Assembly: GCF_018785265.1 (NCBI RefSeq)
Contig: NZ_WQPK01000003.1
Coordinates: forward strand, 1 to 54,975
Reading direction: 5' to 3'
Length of the DNA: 54,975 bases
Source of the DNA: Collinsella aerofaciens
GTDB taxonomy: Bacteria; Actinomycetota; Coriobacteriia; Coriobacteriales; Coriobacteriaceae
Made by a program: the position numbers and the translations under genes. Position 1 is the first letter of the stretch; each line of letters begins with the position of its first letter. The notes below the pieces were generated by a model that did no database searches, was not told where the DNA came from, and saw only the letters and a program-made list of their open reading frames with translations. Shown piece after piece: positions 36,801 to 44,121 of the stretch.

Positions 36801-38585
36801 CTTGATGACGGAATAGGACAGGCCGGCCGCGATGTCGCCCACCGTGGCGCCTTCCTTTTGCGCCTGCTTGACGCGCGAGTTCATAAAGACCGTGCAGCGG
36901 CTGCCCAGGTCGACCGGGGCCTTGGCATGGATAGCGGCGTCGGCGAACGCGCGCACGTCCATGTTCATAGAGACGGCGAAGCTCTCGATAAAGCTACCGC
37001 AACCCGACGAGCAGGCCTCGTTGAGCATGATGTGCTCGATAACGCCGTCCTTGACGCGCAGGCACTTCATGTCCTGGCCGCCAATGTCCAGGATAAACTC
37101 GACGCCGGGCAGGAATGCCTTGGCGCCGCGCAGGTGAGCGACGGTCTCGATCTCGCCGGAGTCGGCCTTAAGGGCCTCGATGAGCAGTGCCTCGCCGTAG
37201 CCCGTGGTAGTCACGTGGCCGATGGTGCAGCCGGCGGGGATGTGGTTGTAGAAATCGGCCATGATGACCTTGGCCGTGCCCAGGATGTCGCCGTTGTTGT
37301 TGCCGTACCAGGTGTGCAGCAGCTGACCGTCCTCGCCCACGAGCGCGGCTTTCATGGTGGTGGAGCCGGCGTCGATACCGATGAACACGCGGCCGGTGTA
37401 GCCGTCGAGCTTGCCCTTGGGGACGACTTCCTGGTCGTGGCGGGTTTTGAACTCGGCAAAGTCCTCGTCAGTGGCAAAGAGCGGATCCAGGCGCTCAACC
37501 TCGGCGCCCTGCGTGTCGCCCAGGCTGTCGATGGCCTCGATGAGCTGCGGGAACGTGCTGAGCTTGTTGGACTCATGCGCCATGGCGGCGCCGCTCGCCA
37601 CAAACAGGTGGGCGTTTTGGGGCACGATACGGTGCTCCTCGTCCAGATTGAGCGTGAGGTAGAAGCGGTGGCGCAGCTCGGAGAGATACTGCAGCGGGCC
37701 GCCCAGGAAGGCGACGTTGCCGCGGATGGGACGGCCGCACGCCAGGCCCGAGATGGTCTGGGTCACGACAGCCTGGAAGATGGAGGCAGCCACGTCTTCG
37801 GGGCGGGCACCCTCGTTGAGCAGCGGCTGCACGTCGGTCTTGGCAAAAACGCCGCAACGACTGGCGATGGGATAGATGGTGGTGGCGTTGGCCGCGAGCT
37901 CGTTGAGGCCACTGGCATCGGTGTGCAGCAGGGTTGCCATCTGGTCAATGAACGCGCCCGTGCCGCCGGCGCAGGTGCCGTTCATGCGCTGCTCGATGCC
38001 GTTGTCGAAGTAGATGATCTTGGCGTCCTCGCCGCCCAGCTCGATGGCGACATCGGTGGCCGGGATAAGGGTCTCGACGGCGCGTTTGCTGGCGATGACC
38101 TCCTGGACAAACTCCAGGTCGAGCCACTGGGACAGCAGCAGGCCGCCCGAGCCGGTGATGGCGCAGGTCATCTGGGCCGTCGGCAGCACGGTCGCAGCGC
38201 CCTCGAACAGGTCGCGGGCACAAGCGCGGACGTCGGTGTGGTGGCGTTGGTACTTGGCGTACACGATCTGGTTGTCGTCATTGAGCACGGCAAGCTTGAC
38301 GGTGGTGGAGCCCACATCGATGCCCAAGTGCAGGTTGCCGCGAGCGTTCTCGGGGTTGAAGATCGCGCCTTCGGGGGCGTGGGCGGCGGCTACGGGCTCA
38401 GCGGCGGTGGCGGGCTCGCTGGTGACGGACGCCTCCCCTGCCGCGTTCTTGGCCTCGGCAACTGCCTCGGCGACCTTCTCGGCAGCCGCGGTCGCGGCCT
38501 TCTGCGCGGCGTCCACCACGGCGGGCGCGGCCTCGCGTGCGGCAGCGACCATGCGGTCCTTGATGCCCTCGACGAGTTTGCTCAT
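33804..38585 (-). CDS. Giant 2-hydroxyacyl-CoA dehydratase activase (double BadF ATPase plus DUF2229)
   Basis: 1593 residues. An Ala-rich amphipathic N terminus (1-80) is followed by two ASKHA/BadF-type ATPase domains. Domain 1 (about 84-340) has LGIDVGSTTVKLAV, ELGGEDAK, GTCAGGTGAF (C205) and SRCGVF (C244). Domain 2 (about 399-660) has IGIDAGSTTMKAAL, DIGGQDMK, NEACSSGCGSF (C525) and SRCTVF (C564). The paired Cys are where HgdC-type activators hold a bridging [4Fe-4S] cluster. A Cys cluster CGRCSNNC (about 686-693) leads into DUF2229/HgdB-like modules to the end. By homology it hydrolyses ATP to drive low-potential electron transfer. No separate dehydratase subunits are nearby, so the partner is unclear. 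GAGGAGAG precedes ATG 38585, 12 nt after the tetR-like gene. Confidence 0.88.
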   Translation of the reverse strand: MSKLVEGIKDRMVAAAREAAPAVVDAAQKAATAAAEKVAEAVAEAKNAAGEASVTSEPATAAEPVAAAHAPEGAIFNPENARGNLHLGIDVGSTTVKLAVLNDDNQIVYAKYQRHHTDVRACARDLFEGAATVLPTAQMTCAITGSGGLLLSQWLDLEFVQEVIASKRAVETLIPATDVAIELGGEDAKIIYFDNGIEQRMNGTCAGGTGAFIDQMATLLHTDASGLNELAANATTIYPIASRCGVFAKTDVQPLLNEGARPEDVAASIFQAVVTQTISGLACGRPIRGNVAFLGGPLQYLSELRHRFYLTLNLDEEHRIVPQNAHLFVASGAAMAHESNKLSTFPQLIEAIDSLGDTQGAEVERLDPLFATDEDFAEFKTRHDQEVVPKGKLDGYTGRVFIGIDAGSTTMKAALVGEDGQLLHTWYGNNNGDILGTAKVIMADFYNHIPAGCTIGHVTTTGYGEALLIEALKADSGEIETVAHLRGAKAFLPGVEFILDIGGQDMKCLRVKDGVIEHIMLNEACSSGCGSFIESFAVSMNMDVRAFADAAIHAKAPVDLGSRCTVFMNSRVKQAQKEGATVGDIAAGLSYSVIKNALFKVIKLRDPKEIGSQVIVQGGTFMSDATLRAFEQLTGVHAVRPDIAGCMGAYGAALLARDRAGADGTSTILSAEDIAHLTVTQKHVRCGRCSNNCQLTVNDFGGGRRFITGNRCEKGAGHKKQKTEAPNLFKKKNELLFNREILSPDEAPRGTVGIPRALNMYENYPFWHAFFTRLGFSVQLSDQSSKKTYQAGIESMPSESVCYPAKMSHGHVMNLIDRDVDFIWMPCVRWERKEDPTAGNCYNCPIVMSYPTALALNIDEIREQNIEFLYPFVPYHDKTELKRRLYQVLAVDRVADAQAGRGRVRGPKITRSEVDAAVNAAFEADARFHEDIQTMGEEALKWVEDHGGHGIVLAGRPYHNDPEINHALPELISSFGFAVFTEDSLAHLVKPERPIRVVDQWMYHSRLYAVARFVTMRNDLDLIQLNSFGCGLDALTTDQVQEILEASGKIYTVLKIDEVSNLGAARIRIRSLMAALKDQEAERLAEATAAGEAYEQGDAAPVAPSTDAPAFASRKYTFEAQRESASTAWPKVPFTEQMRDEGYTILCPQMAPIHFDLVKEVFRGAGYNLELLPSTDHDAVEAGLRYVNNDICYPSILVTGQIMEAIESGRYDLSKTAVVISQTGGGCRATNYIALIRKALRESGHPEIPVISLSAVALGEDNPGFKITPALLKQAVYAVLFGDVMMQMLYRCRPYEATPGAANALYEEYMARARKLAPKFNRHNYTKLCREAIRAFDTMPLVGEGTKPRVGVVGEILVKFHPTANNHVVDVIEREGCEAVVPGLLDFFLYSMSNAELQKDELGSSATTRAGMQALIKLVDWMRTPVEEMLEKSRRFEAPERIGTMADKARTVLSVCNNMGEGWLLTAEMLDLIDHGAPNIICTQPFACLPNHVVGKAVIKELRRQHPESNIVAVDYDPGASEVNQLNRIKLMISVAKENMRAGKGFKLEKVAPLAMDEVTGQMRAHDGCVSCGSVDESAVASVAERLGRGIKK

Positions 38586-38597
38586 CTGTCTCTCCTC

Positions 38598-39308
38598 TTA
38601 GTCGTTGGACTCGACGGTTGCGACGGTGTCGGCCGCATCCTCGAGCTGCAGGTTCAATAGCTTCATGCCGTATTCCGGCACGTTGATATCGATGGGTTGG
38701 CCATACAGGTCACCAGGGCGCACAAAAGCGATGACCGTCATAATGCGCGCCATGGTCTCGGGCGATTCAGAAAGGTCACGCTCAAACCAACGTTGGATCA
38801 TGCCGACCTCGGCACTCACGACATAGGTGACGTAGTAGTCAAAGAAGGTGCCCAGCGCCAAACCCAAAATGCCCGTCTGTGCACGCGGCACCACGGCCTC
38901 GCGTGCGGTATCGATGATCTTTTTAATAAAGGCGGGGTCGCCGCCCGGGCCCAGCAGGGCCCCGATAAGGTCGCGATTAGCCGCAAGATAGCGAAGCAGC
39001 TCAACCGAACCGGGTGCCGGCTCGAGCTCGTCGATATTGCGGTAAAGATCGGGTAATTGAGCTGCGGTGATAAGCTCCACCCGTTCGCGAATCTCGGCAA
39101 GCAGGCCGTCCTCGATCTGGCTGATAAAGTCGGGGATATCGCGGTAGTGCGAATAGAACGTGCGGCGTGTAAGACCGGCGCGCTCGGTGAGCGACGCGAC
39201 GTTAATGCGCGAAAGGTCGCCGCTTTCGGCAAGCTCGCTGGCAAGCGCCTGGCGAAGGGCACGCTGCGAGCGAAGGGACCGGCGATCGCATTTCTCGAGC
39301 TGGGACAA
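38598..39308 (-). CDS. TetR/AcrR family regulator
   Basis: 236 residues with an N-terminal helix-turn-helix INVASLTERAGLTRRTFYSHYRD and an effector-binding helical C-terminal domain. The start is TTG 39308 with AAGGAGG 5 nt upstream; no ATG fits. It precedes the giant activase gene by 12 nt, so the two are co-transcribed. Two palindromes directly upstream (39331-39346 and 39360-39374) are natural operators, giving an autoregulated operon. The effector is unknown; a CoA ester or hydroxy acid would fit the activase but is inference. Confidence 0.9.
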   Translation of the reverse strand: MSQLEKCDRRSLRSQRALRQALASELAESGDLSRINVASLTERAGLTRRTFYSHYRDIPDFISQIEDGLLAEIRERVELITAAQLPDLYRNIDELEPAPGSVELLRYLAANRDLIGALLGPGGDPAFIKKIIDTAREAVVPRAQTGILGLALGTFFDYYVTYVVSAEVGMIQRWFERDLSESPETMARIMTVIAFVRPGDLYGQPIDINVPEYGMKLLNLQLEDAADTVATVESND

Positions 39309-39330
39309 GCGTCCTCCTTGTTACTCAACC

Positions 39331-39374
39331 TGTGCGCTATTGCACAGTGCGAGTATTATTGCACACCGTGTGCA
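39331..39374. promoter_or_regulatory. Two palindromic operators for the TetR regulator
   Basis: TGTGCGCTATTGCACA (39331-39346, arms TGTGC/GCACA) and TGCACACCGTGTGCA (39360-39374, arms TGCACAC/GTGTGCA) share the half-site TGCACA or TGTGCA. They lie 23 and 52 nt before the TTG start. Confidence 0.62.
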
Positions 39375-39395
39375 TCAACACGTAAAGGCAATATT

Positions 39396-39432
39396 TGGAA
39401 TGTGACAAAGGGCAGTCCCTTTGTCACATTAT
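39396..39432. repeat. REP-like palindrome, copy 4
   Basis: Perfect 14-bp arms AATGTGACAAAGGG and CCCTTTGTCACATT with loop CAGT. Overlaps the HAD-phosphatase stop codon, so the 3' end of that gene is part of the palindrome. Confidence 0.7.
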
Positions 39433-40292
39433 TCGATGACGGTGCGGGAGTTTTGCTTGCGCATGGTGGCGAGCATATGCTTGGGAACGGCGTGGACCAT
39501 GCAACTGCCGATGGTCGCGCTCGCGGCGGCCTTGGCCGCGTCACTGCCGTTTTTGGTCGCGTAGCTATGGCGGAAGCGTTTGAGCATGGCAATGTCGTTG
39601 CCGCCGTCTCCGTAAACCGCGACCTCGTCCTCGGCAATGCCGTAGTAGCCCGCCAGCCAGGCCACACTCTCGCCCTTGTTGCACGCCACGTCCGTGATCT
39701 CGAACATCACCGGATCAAACGGCGCGTTGACCACACGGTCCGAGCGCTCGGCCAAATACGCCTTAAGGTCGCGCTCCAGCTCGGGCGAGGTCACGCGACA
39801 GTTGATCTTGCACACGTCATGACGCAGGATGTCGCCGATCGACTGATCGAAATACTGCTCCTCGTGATACCCGCCACGCGCGCGCATGCCGCGCATCACG
39901 ATGCGCTTGATAGGGCTGTCCTTCTTAAAACCCGCCTGGTGCATCTCGAACGACCCGCTCGAAAACATGCCGTCGGGCGTGGAGCAGTCGAAGCAAATGT
40001 CCGGGAACGCCTTGAGCAGTTCCTCGGTAACCTGCGGGTCGATGGTCCAGGTCTTGAGCACCTCGCCATGACTGTCGCGCACAATGGAGCCGTTAGAGCA
40101 GCAGGCGTCAAGCGCCAGGCCCGTAAAGCCATGCTCGCCGATCGGCAGCGTCGAGCGTCCGGTCGCGGGAACCACATGCAGGCCAGCCTCGGTCAGCTCG
40201 CGAATGACACGGCGAATGGTCCCGTCTGCCTCGTGCAGGGCATTCAACAGCGTTCCGTCTAAGTCACTCGCAAACATCTTGATCATGGGCAT
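39429..40292 (-). CDS. Cof-type HAD-IIB sugar-phosphate phosphatase
   Basis: 287 residues. Motif I is ASDLDGTLL (nucleophile Asp); motif II is PATGRS; motif IV is YGDGGNDIAMLKRF. The type-IIB cap lies in between. Starts at ATG 40292 with AAGGAGAGG. Substrate unknown. It lies 82 nt downstream of glnB, behind a strong hairpin (40327-40358), so probably a separate transcript. Confidence 0.88.
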   Translation of the reverse strand: MPMIKMFASDLDGTLLNALHEADGTIRRVIRELTEAGLHVVPATGRSTLPIGEHGFTGLALDACCSNGSIVRDSHGEVLKTWTIDPQVTEELLKAFPDICFDCSTPDGMFSSGSFEMHQAGFKKDSPIKRIVMRGMRARGGYHEEQYFDQSIGDILRHDVCKINCRVTSPELERDLKAYLAERSDRVVNAPFDPVMFEITDVACNKGESVAWLAGYYGIAEDEVAVYGDGGNDIAMLKRFRHSYATKNGSDAAKAAASATIGSCMVHAVPKHMLATMRKQNSRTVIE

Positions 40293-40324
40293 GCCTCTCC
40301 TTCGTCTGCACGATATTGTAGACG

Positions 40325-40360
40325 AGAGCGGGCGCGTCCCAAGAGAGACGCGCCCGCTAG
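40325..40360 (-). terminator. Hairpin downstream of glnB
   Basis: Perfect 12-bp stem AGCGGGCGCGTC and GACGCGCCCGCT, loop about 8 nt. Exit on the minus strand is CTCGTC, so U-poor. Confidence 0.55.
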
Positions 40361-40373
40361 GCGAAAGATTGTC

Positions 40374-40712
40374 CTACACCGCGGCGGGGCCGTGTTCGCC
40401 GGTGCGGATGCGGATAACTTCCTCGACCGGCTCGACCCAGATCTTGCCGTCTCCAACGGCACCGGTGCGAGCAGCATTGCAGATAATCTCGACAATTCCG
40501 TCGACATGCTCATCGGCGCAAATGAGCGTGAACTGCACCTTAGGGATCGTGTTGACAAGCAACTCGTTGCCGCGCGCGTATTCCTTCCAGCCATGCTGTG
40601 CACCGCAGCCCTGCACCTGGTTGATAGTCATGCCGCGAACATCGGCAGCAAACAGCGCATCTTTAAGAACCTCAAGCTTTTCCTGGCGCACGATAGCCGT
40701 GATCTTTTTCAT
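40374..40712 (-). CDS. glnB: P-II nitrogen regulatory protein lacking Tyr51
   Basis: 112-residue trimeric P-II signal protein controlling the AmtB channel encoded upstream. The C-terminal signature GDGKIWVEPVEEVIRIRTGE is intact, as is the ATP-binding TGAVGDGK loop. The T-loop reads ARGNELLVNTIPKVQ, where the modifiable Tyr51 of GlnB/GlnK (RGAEYxVNxLPK) is replaced by Leu, so covalent uridylylation or adenylylation at the standard residue is not possible. ATG 40712 has GAGAGG. Control is likely by ADP/ATP and 2-oxoglutarate only. Confidence 0.92.
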   Translation of the reverse strand: MKKITAIVRQEKLEVLKDALFAADVRGMTINQVQGCGAQHGWKEYARGNELLVNTIPKVQFTLICADEHVDGIVEIICNAARTGAVGDGKIWVEPVEEVIRIRTGEHGPAAV

Positions 40713-40757
40713 AATGAATTCCTCTCAATAATCAACGTATCCCTTTACATGAGACGC

Positions 40758-40857
40758 GGGTTTCCCAGGTGCCGCAGATTGGGTTGAAAGAGGAGCGCCG
40801 CGTACTTTTGTACGCAAGCGACGGTTTGAAACCCAAGGTGCGGTGCCTGGGGAAGCC
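40758..40857. repeat. Long imperfect hairpin between amtB and glnB
   Basis: Left arm 40758-40789 (starting GGGTTTCCCAGGTGCCGCAG) pairs imperfectly with 40825-40857, with an apical stem GCGTAC/GTACGC (40800-40805, 40810-40815) and TTTT loop. It fills the gap between amtB stop and glnB start on the same transcript. Confidence 0.6.
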
Positions 40858-40858
40858 G

Positions 40859-42136
40859 CTAGTCAAGTCCCGAGAAGGAGGGATACGCGCTCTCGCCGTG
40901 CTGACTCGCATCCAGGCCCAGCGCCTCGTCGGCCTCGTCCACACGCAGGCTGCCGTGGAACAGCGCCTTGACCACCGCGGCGATCACTAAATCGAGTACC
41001 AGCACAATAGCGACCGTCACCACAATGCCCAAAATCTGCGAGATGAGCAGCGACATGTCGCCCGTGTAGAACAGGCCGCCCTTACCGGTCCACGAGAGCT
41101 CCGGCACACAGAACAGGCCCGTGAGCACGCCGCCCAAGATGCCGCCGATACCGTGGCAGCCAAACGCGTCGAGCGCGTCGTCGTAGTCGAACTTGGTCTT
41201 GAGATGGCTGATGGCCAAGTAGCAGACGGGCGACACGATCAGGCCCATGACCAGCGCCGCCCACGGCTCGACAAAGCCCGCGCCCGGCGTGACCACCACA
41301 AGGCCCGCAACCAGACCGGTGCTGGCACCCACCAGCGTGGGACGACCGGTGTGCACGCACTCGACGGCAAGCCACGAGACCATACCTGCCGCACTGGCCG
41401 TCACGGTGTTGAGGATGGCGAGTGCCGCCACGGCGTCGGCCTTAAACTCGCTGCCGCCGTTAAAGCCAAACCAGCCAAACCAAAGCAGCCCGGCGCCCAG
41501 CGCCACAAACGGCACGTTATGCGGACGATAGCTCACCATGCCAAAGCCGCGACGACGGCCGAGCATTAAGCAGAGAATCAGGCCCGTGAGACCGGACGAA
41601 ATGTGCACCACGTCGCCGCCGGCAAAGTCGAGTGCGCCGATGATGTCGCCGATAAAGGAGCCATCGCCGCCCCAAACCATGTGGGCGAGCGGCGCATAGA
41701 CCACAAGCAGCCAAATGCCCAGGAAGACCGTCATGGCACCAAACTTAACGCGACCGGCCAGGCTGCCCGTGACGATAGCGGCGGTGATCATGGCAAACGC
41801 CATCTGAAAGGCGATGTTGATAATCTGAGGGTAGACGGCACCGTCCGCAGCATTGCCCTCGGCCGCCTGCAGCACCTGGTTGAGCACCGGCAGGCACAGA
41901 AGCTGGTCAAAGCCGCCAATAAACGGGCTGGAACCATCGCCACCGTAGGCCAGCGACCAGCCGGCAACAATCCACAGCACACCAACCAGGCCAATGGCGC
42001 CAAAGCACATAAGCATAGTGTTGATCACATTTTTGCGCCTGGACAGGCCGCCATAGAAAAACGCCAGACCCGGTGTCATTAAAAACACGAGCATGGTGCA
42101 GATGAGCATAAACGTTGTCGATCCCGTGTCGTACAT
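40859..42136 (-). CDS. amtB: Ammonium transporter
   Basis: 425-residue, about 11-span ammonium channel. The twin histidines are in GGDVVHISSGLTG and DAFGCHGIGGILGG. The pore region AGLLWFGWFGFNGGSEF is typical. I chose ATG 42136 with AAGGGGG upstream; the longer in-frame reading is not supported. First gene of amtB-glnB; the P-II protein would block the channel when nitrogen is plentiful. Confidence 0.95.
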   Translation of the reverse strand: MYDTGSTTFMLICTMLVFLMTPGLAFFYGGLSRRKNVINTMLMCFGAIGLVGVLWIVAGWSLAYGGDGSSPFIGGFDQLLCLPVLNQVLQAAEGNAADGAVYPQIINIAFQMAFAMITAAIVTGSLAGRVKFGAMTVFLGIWLLVVYAPLAHMVWGGDGSFIGDIIGALDFAGGDVVHISSGLTGLILCLMLGRRRGFGMVSYRPHNVPFVALGAGLLWFGWFGFNGGSEFKADAVAALAILNTVTASAAGMVSWLAVECVHTGRPTLVGASTGLVAGLVVVTPGAGFVEPWAALVMGLIVSPVCYLAISHLKTKFDYDDALDAFGCHGIGGILGGVLTGLFCVPELSWTGKGGLFYTGDMSLLISQILGIVVTVAIVLVLDLVIAAVVKALFHGSLRVDEADEALGLDASQHGESAYPSFSGLD

Positions 42137-42334
42137 TCGCTCCCCCTTGGTCGCATGAACGTTGTCGGCGCCCATAATGCGGCCGAGGGGCAACTGGTGT
42201 AGACCAGATACGGCGTTGTTAAACGCTGCGTTGTCGAATGGAAACGGTGCCGCAATCTTGGAAACGGCGCGGCAACGGGCGCGAAACGGACGGGAAATAC
42301 GCGAGCAAGGGAGCCGTGAGCGCGCCCGTCCCGA

Positions 42335-43354
42335 CTAGCGCCGAAACAGCTCGTGGGCGCGGTCGCGAAGATTAGTTGCTCGAATGACACCTTCGTAGTG
42401 ATTGATGCGCAGACGCGGGAAGGCGTTAAAGAAGCGTAGGTCGCGGCGGCTGAGTGACACGCTCGGCACCGGACGGCTCATGCGCTTGCCGGCAAGGCGA
42501 CGACTGAGCGACGGACGCGGCATGCTCGGCGCGGCATCGGCCACGCGGCGGGCGACAAGCGCCAAGCCGCGAGCGCCGTCCGCGATAAACGTCGGCATCA
42601 AAGCCTTCTCGCGCAGGGCATCGAGCGCGGCGTCACCCAGCTCGGCGAGCCACGCGTTAACGGCACGGCTACGAATATGCGTCTGTGCCACCGAGTCAAT
42701 CGTCGAATCGGGAATGCGCTCGAGCATTGAGTCCGAGGCATCGGCAAGCGACTCGTTGATACGGTCGGCAAGGTCGGCACGCACACGCTCCAGCTGATCG
42801 GACAGGCGACGCCAGCTGGCCAAAGAGCACGCCGCGTCGACCATCATCGCGACCGCGACGATAAAGGCGGACAGCCGCACAATCAGCACCGGCAGATGGC
42901 CAAGCAGCCCCAGCAATGCCGGCTCCACTAAATGGCAAATGCACAACGCACCCAAGCCAAACGCGCAGGCCCAGTACAGGCAGATACGTCCGTGCAGGTT
43001 AAACGGCAGGTGCGAATAGTCCCAAAAGCGAGCGCCCGTTGTTTTTTCCAATAGAAGGCCCACACTGTACTCGATTACGCTGCATACAAGCGCCGCGGCG
43101 ACAAACTGGCTCGGGGCATCCGGAATCCCGCGCAGCAAAAGCCAGCAGGCTATGCCGCCCACACCATAGATAGGGCAACACGGTCCCAGCAAAAAGCCGC
43201 TGTTGGCAAATCGTCCGTGATTGAGCATGGCGCATACTGTCGACTCCCACGCCCAGCCGCAAAACCCGTAAAAGGCAAACGAGAGCACCAGTGCCGAAAG
43301 CGGGCAGGCGGCAAGCGTTGCGCCGCCAAACGCCATGTCGATCGCGGTTTCCAC
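42335..43354 (-). CDS. CmpB-like (ABC_trans_CmpB family) membrane protein
   Basis: 339 residues. The N-terminal half is a membrane domain (about five spans) with the family blocks FAFYGFCGWAWESTVCAML, NSGFLLGPCCPIYGVGG, VIEYSVGLLLEKTTGARFWDYS and NLHGRICLYWACAFG. The C-terminal half is a soluble, Arg-rich region. Start GTG 43354 with GAGGAG upstream, 3 nt after the HD-protein stop (ATG 43336 is an alternative). The family is often called a putative ABC permease but a transport role is not shown. Confidence 0.82.
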   Translation of the reverse strand: METAIDMAFGGATLAACPLSALVLSFAFYGFCGWAWESTVCAMLNHGRFANSGFLLGPCCPIYGVGGIACWLLLRGIPDAPSQFVAAALVCSVIEYSVGLLLEKTTGARFWDYSHLPFNLHGRICLYWACAFGLGALCICHLVEPALLGLLGHLPVLIVRLSAFIVAVAMMVDAACSLASWRRLSDQLERVRADLADRINESLADASDSMLERIPDSTIDSVAQTHIRSRAVNAWLAELGDAALDALREKALMPTFIADGARGLALVARRVADAAPSMPRPSLSRRLAGKRMSRPVPSVSLSRRDLRFFNAFPRLRINHYEGVIRATNLRDRAHELFRR

Positions 43355-43357
43355 CGT

Positions 43358-43894
43358 CTACCCTCTCCTCTTTTCGCTCGATTCTTTGCTCACGCTATCG
43401 TCCGCCTCGTCCTTGCGCCGCAGGCGACCGGCGACCGTCTCGCGCAGGGCACACCATTTATCGGCCAGGCACACAATCCATGCCTCACGACACGTCGGCG
43501 GCACCGGCACCAGCGGAAACATATGCCGCACGATAATATTCCGCTCTCGCGGCGTCAGCTCAAAATCTTCCTCGGCACGCGCCAGGGCAAAAAACGGATG
43601 TCGAAATCCGTGCAGTCGATGGCTCGGGTCGGGGTCGTGCCAATCATAGAGAAAGTAGTCGTGCAGCAAGGCCCCGCGCAGCAGCGAGGCACGGTCGATC
43701 GAAATGCCAGCACCGCCCAAGTGCTCGGCAAAGGACAGACTTGCCCGTGCCACCGAGGTCACATGTGCATAGACCGTCACGTCGCCATGCTGGATAAACT
43801 CGCGCGTCAGGTCCAAGCGGCCCGCCTGGGCGAGCTGGCGGGCGGCATCGTCGACCTCGTGCGCGATTTTCTCGGCACGAACGGCATCGGACAT
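43358..43894 (-). CDS. HD-domain phosphohydrolase
   Basis: 178 residues. The metal-binding HD is in LLRGALLHDYFLYDWHD; further His are in HVTSVARASL (start of motif) and RHPFFALARAEEDF, completing an H...HD...H pattern. I chose ATG 43894 with AAGGAGG upstream. Substrate unknown; close relatives act on nucleotides. Co-transcribed with the CmpB-like gene (3-nt gap). Confidence 0.83.
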   Translation of the reverse strand: MSDAVRAEKIAHEVDDAARQLAQAGRLDLTREFIQHGDVTVYAHVTSVARASLSFAEHLGGAGISIDRASLLRGALLHDYFLYDWHDPDPSHRLHGFRHPFFALARAEEDFELTPRERNIIVRHMFPLVPVPPTCREAWIVCLADKWCALRETVAGRLRRKDEADDSVSKESSEKRRG

Positions 43895-43982
43895 GCTGCC
43901 TCCTTCCAGCGGCTCACGGCGGCAAGCCACGGCCTGCACGTATTGAAAAAATCATCATCGAATCTATCAGTATGGCATCGGA

Positions 43983-43996
43983 CAAAACGTTTTGCC
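43983..43996. promoter_or_regulatory. Palindrome upstream of the dxs-like gene
   Basis: CAAAACGTTTTG is a perfect 12-bp palindrome, in the divergent gap between the HD gene and the dxs-like gene. Possible repressor site; no known consensus matched with confidence. Confidence 0.3.
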
Positions 43997-44121
43997 CCAC
44001 CAGTTGTCGAATTACCGCGCCGCCGTCACATATCAAACGCCAAAATGTGCGAGACTGTCTTGTGCAATTGTGTCGGCCGAGGGAGCGCCGGCGCTCGATT
44101 CGCATGGAGTAACCCACAACG

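Noticed and set aside
34485-38660. Open frame of about 1390 codons on the plus strand opposite the activase gene
   Set aside because: It mirrors the activase in antisense; high G+C codon bias keeps the opposite frame open. No ribosome site or recognisable domain. The same holds for the long frames opposite groEL, argD, argB, the OPT transporter and the amidohydrolase.
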